A stretch of DNA of 64,000 nt from Candidatus Pelagisphaera phototrophica (GTDB lineage: Bacteria > Verrucomicrobiota > Verrucomicrobiia > Opitutales > Opitutaceae). The DNA is taken from positions 806,001 through 870,000 of the forward strand of contig NZ_CP076039.1 in NCBI RefSeq assembly GCF_014529625.1, given 5' to 3'. The notes below the pieces were generated by a model. It was given only the letters and a program-made list of their open reading frames with translations, was not told where the DNA came from and did not search any database. The translations under genes and the position numbers were made by a program. Of this stretch, positions 57,922 to 64,000 are shown one piece after another; position 1 is the stretch's first letter, and every line of letters starts with the position of its first letter.

Positions 57922-59955
57922 CTAGTTCTCTGCTTTGATGCGTCCGAATAGGGCACCAGGGCTATCCGGGTGTGTGTAGTTGAGCATTTGTATACCATCT
58001 GAGTTTGGGGAGATGGAGTTAACGGCGTTCCAGCTACCTGGGGACAGATCATTGCTTACTTCTAGGGTGTACGTGAGCCCAGCAACTCCCGGGAATGTAA
58101 TTTCTAAAAAGCCGTTATCTGCATTGGTGGGGGTGGAACTGAAGAATGAGCGAGGATCGGTTGGATCGGTGCCGACTATGTACTCCTCGAAATCTGTATT
58201 TGAATCCCCATCATAGTTGCCTGTTCCTCCTTCGGACGTAGTTAGGTTTTTAAAAAAATTGAGTTCCCATTGATCTGGGAGCTGGTCGTTGTCGGAGTCG
58301 TTGGAGACGCTGGAGAGGCTGAGGCTTTTGAAAATCGTATCGCAGAAATTGGTATCATTTTGGGAAGATACGGCTAACCCAACGTGGACCTCCTCGCTCA
58401 ATGTGATAGTCTGCTCGGACAGGGTAGTCCAATTCTCGGCGTCATTGGAATAGGATCCGGTGATCACGTCTCCCTGGCGTTCGAGCTTTAGCCAGTAGGA
58501 CCCAGAAAGAATGCTCTTGATGGTGGCACCGGTACTCCCGTTCATGGAGGAGCGGTGTTCGAATCTGGCCTGGCCGTCTTCAGTCAGCAACATCGATGCG
58601 TGTTTGGAACCCGTATCCAAGGTTTCCCGAATCATGAGGCCTGCTTTCGAGTCGCCTCGTTGCAGAATGGCGTCGACGTGGACGATGATAGATCCGTCTC
58701 CGGTGAGAGGCGCGTACATGTAGTGAAACTCATCGGCGATGCCGCCGATGCCCGAACCAGAACCGCAAACTGTGAACGTCCCATCTGCATGGACGGTTGT
58801 GCCGGGGAGGCCTACGCTACCGACGTCCTGACTCTCCCAAATCGATGGCATTTTATTGGGCGTGTATGCGAGAGTGGAGACTTGGTCTCGGTAGATCTCC
58901 CCAGTGGAAGTGAGCTGGCCATTCTCGAAAAAGTCTCCGGTTCCGGTGAGGGGTTGAAAATAGGCATAGCGTTCGACGTAGCCGATGGACTCCAGGTAGG
59001 GTAGGGCCAACTGCAGAAATTCATTTTGAATATCCGTAGCTCGATTGATGTTAGCGTTGAACTCGGTAATCCAGAGTGGCCTGCGATGCCTATGGTAGGC
59101 ATTACTCAAGTAGCGCTTGAAGCGACGAAAGATTTGGCTGGCGGGAACCGTCGGGTTAGCTTTCGGTTGACTTTCCCAGTCGTACCAATGAAGCGCAACA
59201 AAATCGATGCGTACATCGGCTGCCTCGGCCTGAGTCATGAACTGGTTGAGCCAGCCGTTCGTGTTCTGCGCCCCTTCCTCTCGCGTTGCTGGAGATCCGA
59301 GGCGGAGGCCGACTTTCTGTAGGTTCTTGTAGAAGTCGACGGCGGTAGGAACATTGCAGAGCTTGGGATCGCCGTACTGTCCGCTTTGATCGAAGCAGTT
59401 GTCTGATTCGTTGAAACCTAGGAGGTGCGTGACCTGATCCATGGCGAGGTAGTCAGGCAGGGCTTCGTCTCTGGCCCCTCCGGCTCCCCAACTCATGGGA
59501 ACGTATTCGCGCTCTCCCAAGGCCTGGCCCTCGCCAACATCGCGGCTCCATCGGTAGTACCAAGAAGCGTCGACACTAGGTTCATCGCTTAGATCGCCAC
59601 CAGTACCTTTCTTATTGGTGGATCTCCAAGGCACTAATCGGATGAATGAAACGGCGTTGTCCAGCTCCTCAGGAAGAGCACTTACAATCAGATCTTCTTG
59701 ATGGGCGATGTAGCTTCTACCGGGACCCAAGCCGCTGCCTAAGTCGGAGAAAACCGCCATGTGACCCGCTTCCAGACGGAAGGAAGAAATTCTGTCGTTC
59801 AAACCGTTGGGGATTTCGGAATCGCCGTAGATGGAATACCGCAGGGGAATGGGGGTTCCGATTCCCCCCAGATCAGTCTGATCGTAGACGGTCAACGGAG
59901 AGGCGATGGCGCAAAGTGGAAGCAGAAAAGGGAACAGGGGAGCGAGTCTAAACAT
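57922..59955 (-). CDS. GH128-like (Asl1-type) glycoside hydrolase with C-terminal beta-sandwich and Ca-binding linker
   Basis: This protein has 677 residues from ATG 59955, which gives a clean signal peptide (M-F-R-L-A-P-L-F-P-F-L-L-P-L-C-A-I-A-S). A crystallin-like N-terminal part (about 20-115) precedes a TIM-barrel glycosidase: L-L-G-F-N-E-S-D-N near 185 with the likely acid/base Glu, V-A-L-H-W-Y-D near 248, and L-W-I-T-E-F-N near 291 with the likely nucleophile Glu. These match the GH128 / Asl1-like beta-1,3-glucanase family. A beta-sandwich module (about 370-530), a D-S-D-N-D-Q-L-P-D-Q-W-E Ca-binding repeat with F-E-E-Y-I-V-G-T-D-P-T-D, and a C-terminal domain common in Verrucomicrobia follow. 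Function: hydrolysis of a glucan outside the cell, by inference. Confidence 0.82.
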   Translation of the reverse strand: MFRLAPLFPFLLPLCAIASPLTVYDQTDLGGIGTPIPLRYSIYGDSEIPNGLNDRISSFRLEAGHMAVFSDLGSGLGPGRSYIAHQEDLIVSALPEELDNAVSFIRLVPWRSTNKKGTGGDLSDEPSVDASWYYRWSRDVGEGQALGEREYVPMSWGAGGARDEALPDYLAMDQVTHLLGFNESDNCFDQSGQYGDPKLCNVPTAVDFYKNLQKVGLRLGSPATREEGAQNTNGWLNQFMTQAEAADVRIDFVALHWYDWESQPKANPTVPASQIFRRFKRYLSNAYHRHRRPLWITEFNANINRATDIQNEFLQLALPYLESIGYVERYAYFQPLTGTGDFFENGQLTSTGEIYRDQVSTLAYTPNKMPSIWESQDVGSVGLPGTTVHADGTFTVCGSGSGIGGIADEFHYMYAPLTGDGSIIVHVDAILQRGDSKAGLMIRETLDTGSKHASMLLTEDGQARFEHRSSMNGSTGATIKSILSGSYWLKLERQGDVITGSYSNDAENWTTLSEQTITLSEEVHVGLAVSSQNDTNFCDTIFKSLSLSSVSNDSDNDQLPDQWELNFFKNLTTSEGGTGNYDGDSNTDFEEYIVGTDPTDPRSFFSSTPTNADNGFLEITFPGVAGLTYTLEVSNDLSPGSWNAVNSISPNSDGIQMLNYTHPDSPGALFGRIKAEN

Positions 59956-59976
59956 AAAACAACTAAACTTGCACAT

Positions 59977-60445
59977 TGCTTGTACGCTTTAGCCAGAAAA
60001 ATCTGGATAATCGAAGGTTTCAAGTGGTTCACGCCTAGGCCGTTTTTATCAGGAATGTGCTGTAGAGCAACCCCGGGCCCATTGAATAAAATACTTATTC
60101 ACAGAAGGTTCTTAAAATCTTGGAAACGCAGCAGGAAAGAAAATGGGATAATAATTCATGAAATCGAAACAAATATCTAATTCCTTGCTGTTTCAATTTA
60201 AGCCAAACGGCATATGCTTAGTTTTTGAAGAACCTGAAAAAAGCACAGTATGCGATTGAACGCAGTACTTTTAAAAGACAGAGGAAGTCATTACGGAATG
60301 GGTCTGAAAAGGCTCTCGTTAGAGAACCCAGCGAGGAAAGTGAGGAGGGCAGGGGATTCGGAATTCAGTCGCTCCGATTGGATTGTTCCCCCATCTGGGA
60401 GGAATGTCCTCGCTGAGTTACTTTGATTTTGGCTTCGAGAGGGTA
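59977..60445. other. Intergenic stretch, no supported gene
   Basis: About 470 bases upstream of the GH128-like gene and downstream of the sulfatase, both on the - strand. It is AT-rich near 60060-60240. A small hairpin occurs at 59993-60006 and a 9-base inverted pair at 60329-60337 and 60407-60415. I see no gene family match and no convincing terminator. Confidence 0.45.
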
Positions 60446-62092
60446 TCAGTCGTGCGGATGGGGCATCCAGTCGGTAAAGATACCTATGGCATTGCGGGTG
60501 GCTTCCAGTTGATTCCATTCTACTACACCCACGCGGTTAGCCCAGGCGTGGTATTTTTCCACTAATTCGGCCCGAGTCTCTGGATACGCATTGGCTAGGT
60601 CATTGGTTTCGCAGCGGTCTAGGTCCATATCGTAGAGCTCCCATTGTTCCCGGTCCCAGCGCTTGACGAGTTTCCATTTTCCATCGCGATAGGCGCAATT
60701 CCCTTCGTGCTCCCAGGCCAAGGGAGGACGATTCTGGTCATGGCTGTTGAATGTGTTTTTCAAACTGCTTCCCTCCACTGGAAAAATGGGAAGTCCGTCT
60801 CGTTCCTGGGGCCAGTCAAGTCCAGAAACATCGACAATGGTAGCCATGATATCCATCAATTGACCCGTTTGATGGCGCAGCTTCCCTCGATCGGAAATTC
60901 CGTCTGGCCAATGTACGATCAATGGGGTGGCAATCCCACCTTCGTGAACGAAGTGTTTGTATTCACGGAAGGGAGCGTTGGAAAGATTGGCCCAGGCCAC
61001 GCCATAACTCTGAAAAGTTGTCTCGTCTCCTGGCGGGACGGTGGGGTCGTTGCCATGTTTCATTAAGAGCCCGTCGCGGGTGCGGGCTCTGCAGGTGAGC
61101 GGTTTGGCCCGTCCTTCCCCGGCATGCTTTTCGTAGGGGTAGAAGGTTTCGAAAATCTCCTCAGCGCAAGCACCATTGTCGGATAGAAAAAAGATCAAGG
61201 TGTTGTCGAGTTCGCCCTTGGCCTCGACGGTATCCAGAATCCGGCCGATTCCCTGGTCCATTGAGCTGACCTGTGCCGCATAAACCTCCATTCGGCGTTC
61301 CTGCCAAGCCTTGTGCAATGAATCCTCCCAAGCAGGTTGAGTCGAATCGCGCTGGGTGAGCTCTGTATCCGGACGAACGATACCTATCTCAATCATTCGT
61401 TTTAGCCGTTGCTCCCGCAGTCGGTCCCATCCGCTGGAGTATCGGCCCTTGTTCTTTTTAATTTCCTCTGGGCGGGCATGCAAAGGCCAATGCGGCGCGG
61501 TATACGAAGCGAACAAGAAGAAGGGCTGTTCGGATTTTTGATTACAGTGGTCTTCTATGAGTCCGCAGGCATTCTTGGTAATGTCGTCCGTGAAATAGTA
61601 GTCTCCATCCTGAGGAGGATCTATGGATTCGTTGTCTCGAGCCAGGGTGGGCGGATCGAAGTAACTGGCTGCTCCGCCGATGATCCCATAACTCCGGTCA
61701 AAGCCTCGCGCGCGGGGCCAGTTCGAACGATCTCCGTCTTTTGCAAGCTGCTGTTTGCAAACGTGCCACTTGCCGGACAAATAAGTGCCATAGTTTCCTT
61801 GTTTCAATACTTCGGCGATGGTTACGCACTGTTTAGACAGGTCCCCACGATAACCGTCGATGTCATCGTCGAAATGCGCCATGTGACCCATGCCCACCTG
61901 ATGTGGATTCATACCGGTCAAGAGGCTGGCTCTTGTTGGACAGCAACGTGCTGTATTGTAAAACTGGGTATATCGCAAACCTTGCGATGCGAGGCGATCC
62001 AAGTTGGGTGTATCGATTTCGCCGCCGTAGCATCCGATGTCAGAGTAACCCATATCATCAGCCAAAATGAGAATAATATTGGGCTTTTTCAT
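60446..62092 (-). CDS. Sulfatase without signal peptide (C-C-P-T-R), probably cytoplasmic
   Basis: This 548-residue sulfatase starts M-K-K-P-N-I-I-L-I-L-A-D-D-M-G-Y-S-D-I-G-C-Y-G-G, directly on the catalytic domain. In-frame upstream codons reach a TAA two codons before the ATG, so no signal peptide can be added. The FGly motif is F-Y-N-T-A-R-C50-C-P-T-R-A-S-L-L-T-G, canonical. G-K-W-H-V-C, Y-T-A-P-H-W-P-L-H and S-D-N-G-A follow, with Y-R-D-G-K-W-K-L-V and W-E-L-Y-D-M-D near the end. It resembles the exported 8830-10437 sulfatase. It lies 119 bases after a GntP permease gene on the same strand, which suggests desulfation of an imported sugar-acid sulfate in the cytoplasm. Confidence 0.9.
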   Translation of the reverse strand: MKKPNIILILADDMGYSDIGCYGGEIDTPNLDRLASQGLRYTQFYNTARCCPTRASLLTGMNPHQVGMGHMAHFDDDIDGYRGDLSKQCVTIAEVLKQGNYGTYLSGKWHVCKQQLAKDGDRSNWPRARGFDRSYGIIGGAASYFDPPTLARDNESIDPPQDGDYYFTDDITKNACGLIEDHCNQKSEQPFFLFASYTAPHWPLHARPEEIKKNKGRYSSGWDRLREQRLKRMIEIGIVRPDTELTQRDSTQPAWEDSLHKAWQERRMEVYAAQVSSMDQGIGRILDTVEAKGELDNTLIFFLSDNGACAEEIFETFYPYEKHAGEGRAKPLTCRARTRDGLLMKHGNDPTVPPGDETTFQSYGVAWANLSNAPFREYKHFVHEGGIATPLIVHWPDGISDRGKLRHQTGQLMDIMATIVDVSGLDWPQERDGLPIFPVEGSSLKNTFNSHDQNRPPLAWEHEGNCAYRDGKWKLVKRWDREQWELYDMDLDRCETNDLANAYPETRAELVEKYHAWANRVGVVEWNQLEATRNAIGIFTDWMPHPHD

Positions 62093-62211
62093 CGCGATTT
62101 AGAACCACCTATCGGGACGAGGTCTTCGCCAGCGAAGCACCCATGGGGAACGAAGCTATCAGACCTGAAGCAGGGGAGCATTTTGAATCTTAGGGTCCTT
62201 TGTGATTACTT

Positions 62212-63642
62212 TCAGTTGAGCGGTAGGACGTTCGAGGCGATCATGGAGACAATCAAGCCAACCACTGCCATTATCGTCGCCATGACAGAGAAGTTAGTCA
62301 GTGTTTCTCCTTCGGTCATACCGCTCATCTTGCTAATTACCCAGAATCCACTGTCATTCATCCAGGGGACCGGCTTGGAGCCAAATCCAATTACCATGGC
62401 GAGATAGATGGGATGGAAGCCTAGGATTTCCGGAGCGGCCATAGGACCTAGGATTCCGACGGAGGTAATCATGGCCACGGTAGCCGAGCCTTGCACGGTA
62501 CGAATCATGGCAGTCAAAAAGAACGCCATCGGCAGAAACCACATGCCTCCTGCGACATCAATCTGTTCGACGACTCCTCGAATGCCTGATTGTTGTAGCA
62601 TGCCTCCGAAGGCGCCTCCTGCACAGGTGATCATCAATACGATCCCGCCACTGGAGAGAGCCGATTGCATCGCGCTTTTGACGGCCATTTGACCGCCGCC
62701 TTTTGTTTGAAAAAGAGTGAACAACCCTACGCTTGCTCCCAGCGTTAGGGCGACATTTTTATCACCGAGCAAACTAACGATACTGGATATCGCTGCGGGT
62801 AAGGTCAGGCCAGCGCTTCCGGCGATACCCGTGATTATGGTTTTACCGGACAGAAGAATCAGCGGCAATATGATGGGGGTCATCGAAAGCCACAGATTGG
62901 GCAAGTCCCTATCGGTAATATCATCCCACTTTTGCATCTTTTCGTCGCCGCCTTCTTCCAAGTCGCGAAAGGGAATCGGCTTTCTCTTGTTGATCCACTT
63001 CGCATAGACCATTCCGCTTATGGCCGCGATTCCCCCAACTATAATACCGGAAATCATCATCATGCCAATATCGATTCCCAATTGCTCCGCTACAAACAGC
63101 GGTCCAGGGGTGGGAGGAATCTGGGAATGCGCTATGGATCCGCCTGCGATAATTGCTAGGACATACAGGCCATAGTTTTTCTTGGTTGATGCGGCGAGGG
63201 CTTTTGCGAGAGGTACTAGTAAATAGAATACAGTGTCAAAAAATACAGGTATGCCTAAAAAGAAGCCACTTGCGCCCATGGCAGCAGGGGCTCGTTTTTC
63301 GCCTAACACTTTGAGGATGGCTCGTACGATTCGGAGGGCGGCCCCGCTGTCTAGCAGGCATTTGCCGATAATGGAGGCCATACAAATAACAATCCCTATC
63401 TTCCCGCAGGTAACCCCGAACGCCGTGGCCACCCTAAGCCCAAAAGGAGAGCTTGCTAGGCTAGCGGCTTCAGCGGCTGACTTTCCTTCACCCATCCAAT
63501 AGCCACTAATGAGTTCTGGGGCGGAAAGGGCCGCCACGGCCATCGCGGCTAGTGTGAGGGTAAAAAAGGCGTGTAATTTAAAATAGAGGATGCCAACGAA
63601 AACGATGACAATTCCAACGAGGAGAACAAACAGGGGGTCCAT
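62212..63642 (-). CDS. GntP-family sugar-acid permease
   Basis: This 476-residue inner-membrane transporter has about 12 hydrophobic segments. Typical GntP sequence is visible: H-A-F-F-T-L-T-L-A-A-M-A-V-A-A-L near 23, L-G-I-P-V-F-F-D-T-V-F-Y-L-L-V-P-L near 128, G-S-I-A-H-S-Q-I-P-P-T-P-G-P near 168, and M-V-I-G-F-G-S-K-P-V-P-W-M-N-D-S-G-F near 416. The family imports gluconate, D-glycerate, fructuronate and related acids by proton symport. It is upstream of the signal-less sulfatase on the same strand, and the pair may import and desulfate a sulfated sugar acid. Specificity is not deducible from sequence. Confidence 0.91.
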   Translation of the reverse strand: MDPLFVLLVGIVIVFVGILYFKLHAFFTLTLAAMAVAALSAPELISGYWMGEGKSAAEAASLASSPFGLRVATAFGVTCGKIGIVICMASIIGKCLLDSGAALRIVRAILKVLGEKRAPAAMGASGFFLGIPVFFDTVFYLLVPLAKALAASTKKNYGLYVLAIIAGGSIAHSQIPPTPGPLFVAEQLGIDIGMMMISGIIVGGIAAISGMVYAKWINKRKPIPFRDLEEGGDEKMQKWDDITDRDLPNLWLSMTPIILPLILLSGKTIITGIAGSAGLTLPAAISSIVSLLGDKNVALTLGASVGLFTLFQTKGGGQMAVKSAMQSALSSGGIVLMITCAGGAFGGMLQQSGIRGVVEQIDVAGGMWFLPMAFFLTAMIRTVQGSATVAMITSVGILGPMAAPEILGFHPIYLAMVIGFGSKPVPWMNDSGFWVISKMSGMTEGETLTNFSVMATIMAVVGLIVSMIASNVLPLN

Positions 63643-63780
63643 AGGGGCTCGTTTCTAGGGATGCTACCCCGCGATGTCATGCAAATTATGAGTTTGATTG
63701 CTGTGGTTGGCTATCCCGGGAGCGTCATCGGGGTTGCGCATCAGCGGTATTTTTGATTTAAGCCCAAAATTGACCTGAAA

Positions 63781-64000
63781 ATGAAAATGCAGAACCCCCC
63801 AAGCCAATCGAAAGCCTGGCGGCTGGCCGCTGTTGCTTTGATATTTCTTCCCAATTCCTACGGAGCGCACCATGAAATATCTGAGGCCAGTGAGGCTTTA
63901 GTTCCACTTCACAATCCCATTGAGCAGAAGATAGAGAAGGGCGACATTATGGTTGCGGTGGAGAAACGCTTCCGACTGCCGCGCCTAGAGGATATGAGTA
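63781..64000 (+). CDS. Secreted protein, partial at window end (possibly PQQ-dependent sugar dehydrogenase family)
   Basis: ATG at 63781 opens a frame that runs off the right edge; 73 residues are visible. A short basic start, then L-A-A-V-A-L-I-F-L-P-N-S-Y-G-A, is a signal peptide. The mature part has H-N-P-I-E-Q-K-I-E-K-G-D-I-M-V-A-V-E-K-R-F-R-L-P-R-L-E-D. A K-G-D-I-x-V-x-x-E-x-x-x-R-x-P-x-x-x-D pattern is found at the start of some PVC sugar-dehydrogenase-type propellers, but the catalytic domain is outside the window, so the function is only a guess. The upstream region (63643-63780) also contains the GntP promoter side and is divergent. Confidence 0.55.
   Translation, partial: MKMQNPPSQSKAWRLAAVALIFLPNSYGAHHEISEASEALVPLHNPIEQKIEKGDIMVAVEKRFRLPRLEDMS

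Noticed and set aside
60225-60445. Short + strand frames (57-63 codons)
   Set aside because: No ribosome-binding site, no similarity and unusual residue use; likely chance.
60446-62092. Possibility that the signal-less sulfatase start is misplaced
   Set aside because: The codons directly upstream of ATG 62092 reach an in-frame TAA within three codons, so no longer exported form is possible in this sequence.
1-64000. CRISPR arrays, tRNA/rRNA genes, integrases, IS elements and riboswitches
   Set aside because: I looked for regularly spaced repeats, tRNA-like cloverleaf ends, transposase or integrase motifs and known aptamer cores, and saw none.

Overview
The window is a gene-dense accessory region from a free-living, probably marine bacterium of the PVC superphylum. 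Verrucomicrobiota of the Opitutae type is the best guess. The evidence is the mix of families: DUF1549/DUF1553, DUF1501, DUF1552 and DUF1587/1592/1588/1585 cytochrome-like proteins, DUF1080 3-keto-disaccharide hydrolases, many secreted FGly sulfatases, an LpxA (so an outer membrane with lipid A), and a Verrucomicrobia-style extracellular protein with a Ca-binding linker. No rRNA, tRNA, CRISPR array, phage or IS element was seen. The taxonomic call is inference from family content.

Layout. 1-4.9 kb is a + strand run: end of a DUF1553 protein, DUF1501, sulfatase, lpxA, DUF1080. 5.2-8.8 kb holds a small membrane protein, a sulfatase and a DUF885 metallopeptidase-like protein. 8.8-14.4 kb is a - strand run of three sulfatases and a DUF1080 protein. 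14.6-16.7 kb has a dead iron-alcohol dehydrogenase beside an intact aldehyde dehydrogenase. 16.9-20.7 kb has a sulfatase, a secreted-protein gene broken by an in-frame TGA, and a DUF1552 protein. 20.8-25.3 kb is an RND efflux operon. 25.4-31 kb has a sulfatase with C-terminal EF-hands in an operon with a DUF1592-type cytochrome, plus a divergent sulfatase with a Gly/Arg-rich tail. 31-33 kb carries a ThuA relic and a PhoD-like phosphatase. 32.7-37.9 kb is a DUF1592 / DUF1552 / redoxin-thioredoxin operon. 38.1-42.2 kb has a coiled-coil protein and a second, orphan RND permease. 42.3-46.1 kb has an enolase-superfamily relic, a DUF1080 lipoprotein, an exported sugar isomerase/epimerase-like protein and a sulfatase. 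46.4-50.4 kb has relics of a PQQ propeller and a heme-binding protein, an FN3/Ig-like protein, DUF1330, a SASA-type esterase and a PIG-L deacetylase. 50.4-54.6 kb has two sulfatases and an EamA transporter. 54.8-57.9 kb has a sulfatase relic, two head-to-head phosphoribosyltransferase paralogues and a DUF1501 relic. 57.9-63.6 kb has a GH128-like glycosidase, a sulfatase without a signal peptide and a GntP permease. A new secreted protein begins at 63.8 kb.

Function. Twelve intact sulfatases (eleven with signal peptides), DUF1080 hydrolases, a GH128-like glucanase, a carbohydrate esterase, a PIG-L deacetylase and an exported sugar isomerase together suggest extracytoplasmic breakdown of sulfated, acylated polysaccharide. 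No sulfatase-maturating enzyme (FGE or anSME), SusC/SusD pair or regulator is present, so maturation and control must lie elsewhere.

The most unusual themes are: two sulfatases with non-consensus FGly motifs (C-H-M-S-R and C-N-T-S-R); a probably cytoplasmic sulfatase paired with a GntP importer; and eight gene relics, mostly C-terminal pieces of the same families that are intact nearby. The relics show the region turns over by duplication, deletion and decay. I found no single clearly undescribed system; the sulfatase/GntP pair and the cytochrome/DUF1552/thioredoxin operon are the best candidates.
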